A DNA stretch of 64,000 nucleotides, from assembly GCF_002920915.1 (NCBI RefSeq), contig NZ_PQVF01000001.1, positions 1 through 64,000 of the forward strand, read 5' to 3'. Position numbers and translations under genes: made by a program. The first letter of the stretch is position 1. Each line of letters starts with the position of its first letter. A model generated the notes under the pieces. That model was given only the letters and a program-made list of their open reading frames with translations, searched no databases and was not told the DNA's origin. The DNA is from Solitalea longa (GTDB lineage Bacteria; Bacteroidota; Bacteroidia; Sphingobacteriales; Sphingobacteriaceae). Shown here one piece after another: positions 44,644-54,785 of this stretch.

Positions 44644-45402
44644 TTGCAAGAAAGAAAAAAGATCTATTTCGCATCCGATTTTCACCTGGGTGTTCCTACG
44701 TATGAAAAAAGCAGGGAACGTGAAGACAGGGTGGTTCGTTGGCTTGATTTTATTAAGAGTGATGCCGCTGAGGTTTACCTTATCGGCGATATTTTTGATT
44801 TTTGGTTCGAATATAAAACAGTGGTTCCTAAAGGCTATATACGCTTACTGGGTAAATTGGCTGAACTGGCCGACAGTGGAATTAAACTGACATTTTTCAA
44901 GGGAAATCATGATATGTGGATGTTCGATTATTTCGAAAAGGAACTGGGCGCCACGATTATTTCAAATGAAAAAATTATAGAGCACAATGGGAAGCGCCTA
45001 TACATTCATCACGGTGACGGGCTTGGTCCCGGCGATTCGTTTTATAAAATGCTGAAGAACTTTTTCAGAAGTAGTGTTTGCCAATGGTTATTTGCACGCC
45101 TGCACCCAAATTTAGGGATTGGCATTGCCGATAAATGGAGCCGTGGAAGCCGTATTGCTAATGATAAAAAAGAAGAGTTTTTGGGTGAGGAAAATGAATG
45201 GCTGGCAATTTATTCAAAGGAATTGTTGCAAAAGGAGCACTTCGATTACTTTATTTATGGCCATCGTCATTTGCCTTTAGATATTAAGCTTTCAGCATCA
45301 AGCCGATATATAAATATTGGTGAGTGGATTCACTTTAACTCGTACGCTGTGTTTGATGGTGATAATGTGGAGCTTAAGTATTTCGAAAAAGAAAATCTTT
45401 AA
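44644..45402 (+). CDS. lpxH: UDP-2,3-diacylglucosamine diphosphatase, LpxH-like
   Basis: 252 residues from TTG 44644 (a GTG at 44581 would give 273). Calcineurin-type metal motifs: ASDFHLG, GDIFDFWFEY, KGNHD, HHGDG and GHRH. Family: LpxH pyrophosphatases, which make lipid X in lipid A synthesis; the Bacteroidota form matches this length. Peripheral membrane enzyme. The start is set by the -7 box immediately upstream; that is inferred, not proven. It is followed after 85 bases by prfA, which has its own -7 box. Confidence 0.88.
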   Translation: MQERKKIYFASDFHLGVPTYEKSREREDRVVRWLDFIKSDAAEVYLIGDIFDFWFEYKTVVPKGYIRLLGKLAELADSGIKLTFFKGNHDMWMFDYFEKELGATIISNEKIIEHNGKRLYIHHGDGLGPGDSFYKMLKNFFRSSVCQWLFARLHPNLGIGIADKWSRGSRIANDKKEEFLGEENEWLAIYSKELLQKEHFDYFIYGHRHLPLDIKLSASSRYINIGEWIHFNSYAVFDGDNVELKYFEKENL

Positions 45403-45446
45403 CCGCCTAAACATCAGATACATTTCGCTGTTTAAGTATAAAAGCT

Positions 45447-45454
45447 TAATTTTG
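45447..45454 (+). promoter_or_regulatory. -7 box of prfA
   Basis: TAATTTTG, TAnnTTTG type, 33 bases before the prfA start codon. Confidence 0.45.
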
Positions 45455-45487
45455 CAGCCCTAAATTAATCCCGAAGGATTTAAGAAT

Positions 45488-46561
45488 ATGATTGATAAAC
45501 TGGATGCCATCAAACAACGCTGGCAAGATGTAGAACAACAATTGTCGAGCCCAGAAGCAATGAGCGATATGAAACGCTTTGCTGCGCTTAACAAAGAATA
45601 TAAAGAATTAACCAAAGTGGTGGAAAAGGCTGAGATCTATAAAAAGGTGGTCAGCAACATTGAAGCCAACAAGGAAATGTTAGCCACCGAAAAAGATGCG
45701 GAGATGAGAGAAATGGCTAAACTGGATCTGGATGAATTGCTTCCACAAAGAGACGAACTAGAGGAAGAGATCAGAGTAATGCTGATTCCTAAAGATCCTG
45801 AAGATGCTAAGAATGCCGTGTTAGAAATTCGTGGTGGTGCCGGCGGTGATGAGGCGAGTTTGTTTGCCGGCGATTTATACCGGATGTATATGCGTTACTG
45901 CGAAGCCAAAGGATGGAAAACCGAATTGGTTGATGAAACTCAAGGAACTGCCGGAGGTTACAAAGAAATTGTAATTAACGTTAGTGGTGAAGATGTGTAT
46001 GGTCAGTTGAAATACGAATCAGGAGTTCACCGTGTTCAACGGGTACCTTCAACAGAAACTCAGGGACGTGTTCATACTTCAGCCGCATCAGTGGTAGTAT
46101 TACCTGAAGCTGATGAGTTTGACGTACAGATTAACATGAATGATATTCGTAAGGATTTGTTCTGTGCTTCTGGTCCGGGCGGACAATCGGTAAACACAAC
46201 CTATTCGGCTGTTCGTTTAACGCACATTCCTACAGGAGTTGTGGCTCAATGTCAGGATGAGAAATCGCAGATCAAGAACTTTGAGAAGGCTTTAGGCGTA
46301 CTTCGTTCTCGTATTTATGAGATGGAATTACAAAAACACCTTGAAGAAACTGCCAAGAAGCGTAAAACAATGGTTTCTACAGGAGATCGGTCAGCTAAGA
46401 TCCGTACCTATAACTTCCCACAAAGTCGTATTACGGAACATAGAATTAGCTTAACATCTCATAATCTATCAGCGGTAATGGATGGAGACATTCAGAGCAT
46501 CATCGATGCATTGCAACTGGCGGAAAACGCGGAAAGAATGAAAGAAGGAACAACCGTTTAA
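45488..46561 (+). CDS. prfA: Peptide chain release factor 1
   Basis: 357 residues. The catalytic loop is [15 protein letters not shown] (GGQ motif near residue 230). The TAG/TAA-decoding PxT-type region precedes it, within the domain that also has [20 protein letters not shown]. It releases finished chains at UAA and UAG. Length and domain order are standard. No methyltransferase (prmC) is adjacent. Terminator downstream. Confidence 0.98.
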   Translation: MIDKLDAIKQRWQDVEQQLSSPEAMSDMKRFAALNKEYKELTKVVEKAEIYKKVVSNIEANKEMLATEKDAEMREMAKLDLDELLPQRDELEEEIRVMLIPKDPEDAKNAVLEIRGGAGGDEASLFAGDLYRMYMRYCEAKGWKTELVDETQGTAGGYKEIVINVSGEDVYGQLKYESGVHRVQRVPSTETQGRVHTSAASVVVLPEADEFDVQINMNDIRKDLFCASGPGGQSVNTTYSAVRLTHIPTGVVAQCQDEKSQIKNFEKALGVLRSRIYEMELQKHLEETAKKRKTMVSTGDRSAKIRTYNFPQSRITEHRISLTSHNLSAVMDGDIQSIIDALQLAENAERMKEGTTV

Positions 46562-46585
46562 GTTTTTCTAAACAGATATTTAAAG

Positions 46586-46604
46586 AACCGGCTTATGGCC
46601 GGTT
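46586..46604 (+). terminator. Terminator of prfA
   Basis: AACCGGC-TTATG-GCCGGTT followed by TTTTT. Confidence 0.85.
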
Positions 46605-46677
46605 TTTTTATGTGCTAAGGGGCGATTTAAAGTACAGGTAATTGGATTTAAAGGGTGTTTCTATAGTTAACGATCAC

Positions 46678-48537
46678 TTATTTGCCAATTGCGGATTGTT
46701 TTTCCTGCATCTCCTTATAGTATGCCTGAAGAATATAAAATGCTTTCTTTTTGTTTCCCTTGTCATCATAAAGTCCCTTACGGTTCCAGCCTTCCTGATA
46801 GATAGGGTTATTTCGTTTTGGCGATCTGAAATCGTTAAGCACCCATGGCGAAATACCCACAAAATTATCGGGCATACGTCTTAACATCGAAATCTGCTCC
46901 TTATAATACCATTCCTGATACTCCTCACTAAAACGGGTTAGCGAATCGGCATGAAAACCGCCCTTTGCTCCTCCCCCGGTTTCACTAATGAATAAGGGTT
47001 TATTGTAAATAGTTGACCAGTTGGTGGTTCGGCATTTATCAGGTAAACCTCCATACCAGCCAAGATATTCATTGAAAGCAACCAGATCGACAAACTCACC
47101 CAATGGATCATCAATAACATTCTGGTCATTAAGTGCACTGTAATTCACTTCCAGCGCTGCAGAAATCAGACGTGTATGATCCAGCTTTCTAGCTTCTGTA
47201 ATCAAGCTATGCATAAAATCAGTTCGTGTTGAGCTTACCGGGGTTTCATTTCCTACCGACCAAATAATTACCGAAGCCCGATTATGATCGCGCGTTATCA
47301 TTTCGTTTAATTGAGCCTTTGCTTTGGTAAGTACCTGTTGATTTTTAAAGTCGATCGTCCAATAAACGGGGATTTCGGACCAAACCAGTAGGCCCAGCGA
47401 GTCGGCCATGCGTGTTATCGTCTCATCGTGCGGGTAATGAGCGAGCCTTACCATATTGCAGCCAAGCTCCTTTGCCTGGTTTAAAAGCTGCAAGGCATCG
47501 TTATAACTATAAGCCCGTCTAATTTCCTGGGGAATCTCACCATGAATACTGATACCGCGCATAAAAACAGGACTTCCATTTAATAAAACCTGTTTACCGG
47601 CAACTTCAATTGTGCGAAAACCAATTTTATCTTCGGCTTTATCAGTTTTACTACTAACATTTACCGTATACAATTTTGGGCTGTCCGGAGACCATAATTT
47701 AACCCGGGAAAGACTGAAATTCAGCGGAACTACTGATCCATTGGCTTTAAATTGTTTTTCGAACTTTAATTCAGGAATACTGATCGTTATTGTTTCGCCA
47801 TCAGCCGGCACATTGTTTAATTTCACCCAGCCTTCTACCTCGGATTGTTTCGAAAGTTTGCCATGATCAGCCTTTTTAAGCTGGATCATAAAATCCTGAA
47901 TAAAGAGTTTCGGCACCTCCACCAATTTTACTTCTCTTGTAATTCCTCCATAATTCCACCAATCGGTATTTAGCGTTGGCACCTCATCGGCATACCGCTT
48001 GTTGTCAACTTTTACCACCAGAAAATTATCTGTTCCTTTTAGCAACGTATCAGGAATTTCAAAATTAAAAGGTGTAAAACCGCCCTTATGTTCTCCTAGT
48101 TTTTTACCATTGAGGTAAACATCCGCTTTATAATTTACTGCTCCGAAGTAAATAAAAACACGATTGCTTGCAGCCTGTTTTTTATAATCGAATGATTTCT
48201 TATACCAAACCGTACCCTCATAATATTCAAACCTCTGCTCCTGGTGATTCCAATCGCCGGGTACCTGTAATGTGTTTTTATCGGAATACCCATGCTCCTT
48301 CTTTTCAGTTTTGTTGACCTGTTTATCGGTATTCCAGTAAGCGTCGCCACTTTTCTCACTTAGTTCCTTGTAACGATAATCATAAAACCCGGTTTCATAA
48401 GGGTCAATAATATATTGCCAGGCCCCGTTTAAGCTCAAACCCTGGCGGTTTTGAATGGTAGTGATCAGCTTATTATCCTGGGCATTTACTGTTAAAGCAA
48501 TAGTTAAAGCTGTAAAGAGCAAATAGATCTTTTTCAT
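46678..48537 (-). CDS. GH2 family beta-glucuronidase/galactosidase-like enzyme, secreted
   Basis: 619 residues with a signal peptide ending NAQ. GH2 layout: N-terminal sugar-binding beta domain (YIYFGAVNYKADVYLNGKKLG-like), immunoglobulin-like domain, TIM barrel. The acid/base is Glu431 in WSVGNETP and the nucleophile is Glu519 in FISETGGG. The length is like beta-glucuronidases rather than the large LacZ. Exact sugar specificity is undecided. The gene is divergent from the SusC locus by 406 bases, so shared control is possible but not shown. Confidence 0.88.
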   Translation of the reverse strand: MKKIYLLFTALTIALTVNAQDNKLITTIQNRQGLSLNGAWQYIIDPYETGFYDYRYKELSEKSGDAYWNTDKQVNKTEKKEHGYSDKNTLQVPGDWNHQEQRFEYYEGTVWYKKSFDYKKQAASNRVFIYFGAVNYKADVYLNGKKLGEHKGGFTPFNFEIPDTLLKGTDNFLVVKVDNKRYADEVPTLNTDWWNYGGITREVKLVEVPKLFIQDFMIQLKKADHGKLSKQSEVEGWVKLNNVPADGETITISIPELKFEKQFKANGSVVPLNFSLSRVKLWSPDSPKLYTVNVSSKTDKAEDKIGFRTIEVAGKQVLLNGSPVFMRGISIHGEIPQEIRRAYSYNDALQLLNQAKELGCNMVRLAHYPHDETITRMADSLGLLVWSEIPVYWTIDFKNQQVLTKAKAQLNEMITRDHNRASVIIWSVGNETPVSSTRTDFMHSLITEARKLDHTRLISAALEVNYSALNDQNVIDDPLGEFVDLVAFNEYLGWYGGLPDKCRTTNWSTIYNKPLFISETGGGAKGGFHADSLTRFSEEYQEWYYKEQISMLRRMPDNFVGISPWVLNDFRSPKRNNPIYQEGWNRKGLYDDKGNKKKAFYILQAYYKEMQEKQSAIGK

Positions 48538-48738
48538 AGGAGGTGTTTGATTTAACTATGTTCCAATACTATTGGTTTCTAATTGCATAATATATCAAAA
48601 TCCACTTAAAAGATAAAAACGATATTTAATGGATAGCTTCTGGGGCCTTTTAAGAATTGCGCTCTTTAAAAAACTCAACTATTGTATGATTAATTTTCTC
48701 TTTTATTTTACAATAGTCTACAAAATCTATAGGATAAA

Positions 48739-48769
48739 TTTGGTAAGTTGTTTAATAGTTATATCTTCG
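48739..48769 (+). promoter_or_regulatory. Possible promoter of the sulfur/SusCD locus
   Basis: TTTG at 48739-48742 and TATCTTCG at 48762-48769, spaced by 19 bases as in Bacteroidota promoters; the -7 box departs from consensus at one base. It would leave a leader of about 170 bases before susC. Confidence 0.4.
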
Positions 48770-48844
48770 TAGTGGACAATTATATTATCGTGATTATAAG
48801 GAAAATATTTTACCATTAAGAATTGCAGTAAATACAACAAAAAA

Positions 48845-48866
48845 GGGGAATACTAAGAGTATCCCC
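48845..48866 (+). promoter_or_regulatory. Hairpin in the susC leader
   Basis: GGGGAATAC-TAAGA-GTATCCCC pairs with one bulged A. It lies about 80 bases before the susC start, in the presumed untranslated leader. Purpose unknown; it could be a terminator remnant or a leader-control element. Confidence 0.4.
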
Positions 48867-48943
48867 CGGGATTTAAATCTATGAACCAGGCTTCAATTCG
48901 ACCTGTCACCTGTTTCAACTTAAATAAAACTTAAAGTAAAAGT

Positions 48944-51900
48944 ATGCAAAAAATTAAAAGGATTAGCGCCAGCTATGGGCTAATTTTAGGTAGATCTACC
49001 TTGTTATTAAGTTTGATCTTAGTAACATTTTTGGGCCCTCTGGCCGCTTCGGCACAAGTACAAACTAAGCCCATAATTAATTCAACCCTTACAGGAACTG
49101 TAATTAACTCCCGGACTAAGTCCCCTGTTGAAGGCGCAGTAGTTCATATTAACGGCACCACTCACGAAGTGGTAACTGACCGTGAGGGAAAGTTCAATTT
49201 CGTAACAGGACAAAAATTCCCCTACACGCTTTTTGTAAGCTTAATTGGTTACAAGAAAAAAGAAATTGTAGCGAATGGCAGTCCGGTTAACATTGAGCTG
49301 GAAGAAAGTGTCAGCCAGCTTGATGAGATCGTTGTAGTTGGTTACGCCACCCAAGAGCGTAGAAATTTGGTAAGCTCTGTTTCTAAAGTCAGTGCTACCG
49401 AAACTAAGAATTTACCTGTAGCTGGTTTTAATGAGCAATTGCAGGGTAAAGCTGCCGGTGTACAGATCAATTCCAATGCGGGTATTCCGGGTGATGGAAT
49501 ATTTGTAAGAGTAAGAGGAACAACTTCTATCAATGCAAGCAGCGACCCTCTGTATATTGTCGATGGGGTATTTATTAACAACACAAGCCTTCAGACACTT
49601 AACACAGGTGGCCGTGCTACTTCGCCTATCGCTGATATTAACCCGGCAGATATTGAAAATATCGAAGTTCTGAAAGATGCTACAGCAACCGCGATATACG
49701 GTGCACGTGGTGCGAACGGTGTCATTATCGTTACCACCAAACGCGGCAATTTTAATACAAAGGCTAGGGTAAGTTTTAATATAAATCAGGGTGTAGCTTC
49801 TGCTATTAAGCTGTGGGATCTGGAATCTGCTGAAGCCAATGCTGAAGTAATGAACGTGGCATGGATCAACACAGGCATTGATAAACCTTCAACAAACCAG
49901 ACTTTCGCTAACAGGCCATTCAGGCCGGTTTCTGAGGGAGGTAAAGGATTGCCATCAGAACAGCAAGATTATGACCGTCTGAATGATCTTTACAGAACAG
50001 CTAGTCTTAGCAATTATGATTTTTCATTACAAGGAGGAACGTCTGCAACAAGATATTATTTTGGTTTGAGCTATACAGATCAGGAATCTATTATGCGCCC
50101 TGTGTATTTTACACGCGGTAGTTTTAAGGCTAATCTGGACCAGAAGGTAAACAGCTTTATTTCGGTAGGGATGAGTAATTCCCTGTCGCGCAGCTTTCGT
50201 AATCAAGCGACGGCAGGTGATGGCCCTACAGGTAACATGATGGTGAGCACACTAAATTCGGCTACCTATCTTGCCAAGAATGCTGCAGATGGTACACCTA
50301 TCCGCTGGAACGGTTGGGATAATCTTCAGCAATTGCTTGATAACTATAATACAAATACAAAAAGCTTGCGCTATATAGGAAATTTGTATGCTGATGCAGA
50401 GATCATTCCAGGTCTGAAATTCCGTACTTCTGCAAGCGTTGACTACGACAACTATAATGAATCCCAGTACTGGAACACAAATACTGTACAGGGATCTGCC
50501 CCGACAAACGGGCGTGCAACTTCCGGTTTGTCCGACAATACTACCTGGATCAACGAGCAGACACTGACCTTCCGACACAGATTTGGAACTAAGCATAACT
50601 TCGGGGCCCTGATAGGCAACACACTTCAAAGCAATATTCGTCAGCGTACGTCTGCTGTAGGAACAGGCTTTGCAAATAACTCATTTGAGCTTATCTCATC
50701 TGCGGCTAATACTACCAGTTCACAGGCATGGACAAAAGGAAATCTGGCTTCGTTTTTCTCAAGACTCGATTATAACTATGCATACAAATACTATATAGAA
50801 GTTGATGCACGTGCTGATGGAGCTTCAAATTTCGGTAAAAATAACCAATGGGGATATTTCCCATCAATAGGTCTTGCCTGGAGATTGAAGGAAGAAGAGT
50901 TTCTGAAAAACAACTCGGTGATCAGTGATTTAAAACTGAGAGCGAGTGCCGGATACACCGGAAACCAGGCGGGTATTGACAATTTCGCATCACAAGGACT
51001 CTGGACCGGAGGCGCAAGCTATTTTGATGTTGCCGGTACTGCCCCTCAGCAACTGGGAAACCCGGATTTGAAATGGGAAAAAACCCGTCAGATCGATGCA
51101 GGTGTAGAGCTAGGATTATTTAATGATCGTATTAATCTCCAGGTAGATCTGTATGATAAATATACAAGCGACCTGCTGCTTTCTTTGCCGGTTCCAGCGG
51201 TAACTGGTTTCAATACTTATCTGACCAATTTGGGCGCTATGAGCAACAAGGGTTATGAGTTAACTATCGTAACTAATAACATCAGAAAGCCTGGCTTTTC
51301 ATGGCAGACAAGCTTCAATATTTCAGGAAATATAAACAAGATCGAGAAGTTACCGGCGCCTATTACTGTATATAGTCGCGACTGGGTGAGGATGCAGGAA
51401 GGATCATCCATGTATTCATTCTGGTTGTACAAGCAATTAAGTGTTGACCCGGCTAACGGAGATGCAATTTTTGAAGATGTAAATAAGGATGGATCGATTA
51501 CTGTTGCTGACCGTCAGATTTTAGGTTCAGCTACTCCTAAATTCTATGGAGGCTTTAACAACAGCCTGAATTATAGAGGATTTGATGCCAATGTATTCTT
51601 CAGCTATTCTTATGGTAATGATGTGTATAACCTGAACCGCTTCTTTGCCGCTGAAAGCGGAACGCGTCCAGACAGGTCTGTGCAGTCAATTGATAAGAAT
51701 TACTGGACTACCCCCGGTCAGATCACTAATGTACCACGACCTACTTCAGTAGGAAATAATTATCTCATCGAGCAAAACAGCAGGATGCTTGAAGATGGAT
51801 CATTCATCCGTCTAAAATCCCTGACCCTTGGCTATACACTTCCTAAGAAGCTCACTTCACGCTTTAAAGTAGAATCACTTCGCTTTTATGCTGTGGGCTC

Positions 51901-52039
51901 TAACCTTCTTTTATTCACTAAATACTCAGGCGCGGACCCTGAAACCAACGTAACGAGCAATCAGAATGCACAGGGACTTGACTACGGAACACCTCCTCAG
52001 CCGCGTACCATACAATTTGGTTTAAACCTGACACTATAA
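48944..52039 (+). CDS. SusC/RagA-type TonB-linked outer-membrane protein
   Basis: 1031 residues. Signal peptide (to about residue 38), carboxypeptidase-regulatory-like beta domain (about 50-125, GTVINSRTKSPVEGAVV), then plug domain (LDEIVVVGYATQERR, IYGARGANGVIIVTTKRG) and a 22-strand barrel ending in a Phe/Leu pattern. With SusD it imports a substrate through the outer membrane powered by TonB. SusC is usually paired with glycan or peptide loci. Here the downstream genes are sulfur-related. The first gene of a long rightward operon. Confidence 0.96.
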   Translation: MQKIKRISASYGLILGRSTLLLSLILVTFLGPLAASAQVQTKPIINSTLTGTVINSRTKSPVEGAVVHINGTTHEVVTDREGKFNFVTGQKFPYTLFVSLIGYKKKEIVANGSPVNIELEESVSQLDEIVVVGYATQERRNLVSSVSKVSATETKNLPVAGFNEQLQGKAAGVQINSNAGIPGDGIFVRVRGTTSINASSDPLYIVDGVFINNTSLQTLNTGGRATSPIADINPADIENIEVLKDATATAIYGARGANGVIIVTTKRGNFNTKARVSFNINQGVASAIKLWDLESAEANAEVMNVAWINTGIDKPSTNQTFANRPFRPVSEGGKGLPSEQQDYDRLNDLYRTASLSNYDFSLQGGTSATRYYFGLSYTDQESIMRPVYFTRGSFKANLDQKVNSFISVGMSNSLSRSFRNQATAGDGPTGNMMVSTLNSATYLAKNAADGTPIRWNGWDNLQQLLDNYNTNTKSLRYIGNLYADAEIIPGLKFRTSASVDYDNYNESQYWNTNTVQGSAPTNGRATSGLSDNTTWINEQTLTFRHRFGTKHNFGALIGNTLQSNIRQRTSAVGTGFANNSFELISSAANTTSSQAWTKGNLASFFSRLDYNYAYKYYIEVDARADGASNFGKNNQWGYFPSIGLAWRLKEEEFLKNNSVISDLKLRASAGYTGNQAGIDNFASQGLWTGGASYFDVAGTAPQQLGNPDLKWEKTRQIDAGVELGLFNDRINLQVDLYDKYTSDLLLSLPVPAVTGFNTYLTNLGAMSNKGYELTIVTNNIRKPGFSWQTSFNISGNINKIEKLPAPITVYSRDWVRMQEGSSMYSFWLYKQLSVDPANGDAIFEDVNKDGSITVADRQILGSATPKFYGGFNNSLNYRGFDANVFFSYSYGNDVYNLNRFFAAESGTRPDRSVQSIDKNYWTTPGQITNVPRPTSVGNNYLIEQNSRMLEDGSFIRLKSLTLGYTLPKKLTSRFKVESLRFYAVGSNLLLFTKYSGADPETNVTSNQNAQGLDYGTPPQPRTIQFGLNLTL

Positions 52040-52051
52040 AATTCGATCGAT

Positions 52052-53392
52052 ATGAAAATATTAAAATATATACTTTCTGCTGCCATTTTAATAAGCGCTG
52101 TTTCCTGCAAAAAGTTTCTGGATGTTGAACCGCGCAGCTCAGTATCTGATGAAGTTACTATTGTTGACGGACCATCGGCTAAAACAGCACTAAATGGTGT
52201 TTACAACGCTCTGGCATCTTCTGATTATTATGGCACTTCGTTCCAGTCATTGGGATATCTGAACGGCGATAATATTAAATGGACAGGTTCACAGGGTTAT
52301 CTAAATCAATTTATTCTTCACGATGTAAGATCCGATAACCAAGCTTTGACAAGCGTTTGGAGTGCAATTTTCCAGACAATTAATCGCGCAAATCACGTTA
52401 TCGAAAAAGTACCAACTGTTACCGGGCTTACCGATGCTGAAAAAAACAGAATTATCGGAGAAGCTTATTTTATAAGAGCTTTATCTTATTTCGATTTAGC
52501 AAGAACCTGGGGAGGAGTACAAATATCTCTTACCCCGACCACTTCTGCGGGGGATAAGAATGGCTTAATAAAAAGCACACAAGTGCAAACATATGCTCAA
52601 GTATTAAATGACTTGAAGGCAGCTGAACCATTACTTCCCGAAACAGTAGATCGTTATCACGCGACCAAAAAAACGGTATGGGCGCTTCGTGCAAGATATC
52701 ATTTGTACCAGAAAGAATGGGCGGATGCCGAGATTTATGCTGCAAAAGTTATAAGTGACGCCTCTAACTATCAACTCCTTGCTCCTTTCAGCGCATTTTT
52801 TGCGAATAACGCAAGAGGAACAAAAGAATCAGTATTCGAGCTATACTACAGCGCAACGTCCACCAATGGCCACCGCAACAGTTGGCAGCCAGGCGAAAAT
52901 GGCGGCACAAGGCAATGGGCTCCCAATGATGCATTTGTTGCATTAGTCAATGACCCGCTTATTGGCGGTAACCGTAATGTACTTGTTGCAAAAACCGGCA
53001 GCGGATTATGGTACGGCAATCTTTATTACAGGAGCCCGGCTACCGATCCAACCTACGTGATCCGTACTGCCGAGCTGTATCTGATCCGTGCTGAAGCAAG
53101 AGCACAGCTGAATAATTTAAGTACTGTTAATGGTGCAGCATCAGACCTAAATGCCGTTAGGGCCCGCGCCGGATTGTTGCCCACAACTGCAGATACACAA
53201 AACGCTATACTCCTTGCTATTGAAAATGAGCGAAAAATTGAATTTGCAGAAGAGCCCCACCGCTGGTTTGACCTAGTGAGAACTGGACGTGCAAATGAAG
53301 TTTTAGGTATTACAGATGCCAACAAACTATTGATGCCAATTCCATTGAATCAGGTGAGTGCAAATAACCCGCAAAATCCCGGATATAATTAA
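52052..53392 (+). CDS. SusD/RagB-type substrate-binding outer-membrane lipoprotein
   Basis: 446 residues with a lipoprotein signal (SAVSCKKFLDVEP, Cys20). SusD family features: ARTWGGVQISLTP and FAEEPHRWFDLVRTGRA near the end. It caps SusC and presents the ligand. The start is 12 bases after the susC stop. It is followed by a strong hairpin, then by sulfur genes. The ligand class is not evident from SusD sequence alone. Confidence 0.95.
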   Translation: MKILKYILSAAILISAVSCKKFLDVEPRSSVSDEVTIVDGPSAKTALNGVYNALASSDYYGTSFQSLGYLNGDNIKWTGSQGYLNQFILHDVRSDNQALTSVWSAIFQTINRANHVIEKVPTVTGLTDAEKNRIIGEAYFIRALSYFDLARTWGGVQISLTPTTSAGDKNGLIKSTQVQTYAQVLNDLKAAEPLLPETVDRYHATKKTVWALRARYHLYQKEWADAEIYAAKVISDASNYQLLAPFSAFFANNARGTKESVFELYYSATSTNGHRNSWQPGENGGTRQWAPNDAFVALVNDPLIGGNRNVLVAKTGSGLWYGNLYYRSPATDPTYVIRTAELYLIRAEARAQLNNLSTVNGAASDLNAVRARAGLLPTTADTQNAILLAIENERKIEFAEEPHRWFDLVRTGRANEVLGITDANKLLMPIPLNQVSANNPQNPGYN

Positions 53393-53395
53393 GAT

Positions 53396-53429
53396 TAAAT
53401 GGCCTCTCCTGAAAGGGAAAGGCCATTTA
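53396..53429 (+). promoter_or_regulatory. Hairpin between susD and the DoxX-like genes
   Basis: Perfect 10-base arms TAAATGGCCT and AGGCCATTTA with a 14-base loop. No T-run follows, so it is better read as a partial attenuator or mRNA-stability element that would let SusCD be made in excess of downstream products. It also argues that the ATG inside it at 53399 is not a start. Confidence 0.55.
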
Positions 53430-53443
53430 TAAAAAACAAAGAT

Positions 53444-54775
53444 ATGGCCCATAACAATACACACGAAACCGAGTGGAAAGGATATGAAAAAGCGATTTTT
53501 CAGATTTCCTTTATCTACTTTTTAATCCAATCGGTACCGCTCGACTGGAAATACTATAAGACGGTATTTTCCATTCAGTGGTCTCAACTGAATTACCATG
53601 ATCTCATTAATATCACACGCTATTATCCGCAATTCATAACTCCCTCCGCTCCTGAGTTTGGATATGTCAACTGGCTGATCGTTCTGGGGATAGCTGCAAT
53701 TGTTGCAGCTATCTGGACTTTCAGGAATAAAGAGCGTACAGATTATGATACCTTATATTACTGGCTGCGGGTTGTGCTTCGTTACAGGCTCGCTTTCGGA
53801 GTTATCGGATACGGGATTATAAAACTCTTCCCGGTTCAGCTGCCCGGTCCTACATTGAGTGATTTGAATACACCTTATGGCGACTACTTTACGTGGAAGA
53901 TATTTGCGCTTACAACCGGGATCTCAACAGCATGGTATGAATCCTTTTTAGGGCTGATTGAAATTGTCGGCGGACTTTTGCTTTTAAATAGAAAGACTGT
54001 AACTATCGGCGCCGGACTTTTAGCTGCATTTCTCGTAAATGTGGTTATAGTAAACTTTGCATACGACATCGGAGACCAGGTTTATAGCTCTTACCTGCTA
54101 CTTATCGCCTTAGCTCTTCTTGTTTATGATACTCCGCGTTTGTTTCAGCTTCTGGTTCTTGGAAAAAAGACCATTGCTAACAAATTCCACATTGTGTTTA
54201 CGAATCAACAGAAGTCGATCAGAACTGTATTAAGAACTGCATTTCTCCTTTTCACGCTATTATTTGTAGGCGTAACAGGCTATAACTACAATAAGGATGC
54301 ATACATCTATCCAAAGACACCCGGATTAAAAAATGCCTACGGATACTATAATGTGAAAGAGTTTAGTATTAACGGAAAGCCTATTCCTTATTCGCTAACC
54401 GATCCACAAAGATGGCAAAACGTCGTTTTTGAAAAATGGGCAACCATCAGCGTTAGAACTTCCCGTCCGCTGAACGTAAACATTAGCAACGGGACAAGCT
54501 CCTCCCAAGATGATATCGATAGAAAATACGAACTAGCCGGTGCCGGAGGAAGAAATTATTTCAATTATGGTATTGATAGCGTAAACCAGGTATTGAAGCT
54601 GCAAAACAAGAATAGTACTGCAGAAAACTGGTCGCTTCATTATGAACGCCCGGATGAAAAGACCATTATCCTGTCAGGGAAAAACGAGAAGCAGGATTCA
54701 GTTTATATCGTGCTCGACAAGATCAACAAACAATACCTGCAGCTGAAAGGCCGTCGTAAACCATTGACCTTATAA
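53444..54775 (+). CDS. DoxX-like membrane protein, first of two
   Basis: 443 residues from ATG 53444; an earlier ATG (53399) sits in a hairpin stem. Several TM helices in the first 235 residues include the DoxX-like segment around LRYRLAFGVIGYGIIKLF. Another TM (about 270-290) leads to a periplasmic domain with GYYNVKEFSINGKPIPYS. DoxX/DoxD proteins form the membrane subunit of thiosulfate:quinone oxidoreductase; DoxD joined to a DoxA-like part would have this order. The C-terminal match to DoxA is a suggestion from layout only. It has a clear paralogue next to it. Confidence 0.78.
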   Translation: MAHNNTHETEWKGYEKAIFQISFIYFLIQSVPLDWKYYKTVFSIQWSQLNYHDLINITRYYPQFITPSAPEFGYVNWLIVLGIAAIVAAIWTFRNKERTDYDTLYYWLRVVLRYRLAFGVIGYGIIKLFPVQLPGPTLSDLNTPYGDYFTWKIFALTTGISTAWYESFLGLIEIVGGLLLLNRKTVTIGAGLLAAFLVNVVIVNFAYDIGDQVYSSYLLLIALALLVYDTPRLFQLLVLGKKTIANKFHIVFTNQQKSIRTVLRTAFLLFTLLFVGVTGYNYNKDAYIYPKTPGLKNAYGYYNVKEFSINGKPIPYSLTDPQRWQNVVFEKWATISVRTSRPLNVNISNGTSSSQDDIDRKYELAGAGGRNYFNYGIDSVNQVLKLQNKNSTAENWSLHYERPDEKTIILSGKNEKQDSVYIVLDKINKQYLQLKGRRKPLTL

Positions 54776-54785
54776 CGATCAAATT

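Larger units (their letters stand above)
48538..48943. other. Upstream region of the SusC operon
   Basis: 406 AT-rich bases between the divergent GH2 gene and susC. It holds a possible promoter (TTTG 48739-48742, 19 bases, TATCTTCG 48762-48769), a hairpin at 48845-48866 and a possible 17-codon leader frame at 48881-48934. I see no regulator gene here. Confidence 0.5.

Noticed and set aside
53399-53443. N-terminal extension of the first DoxX-like protein
   Set aside because: The ATG lies in the stem of a 10-base hairpin, and the added residues are polar without family match.
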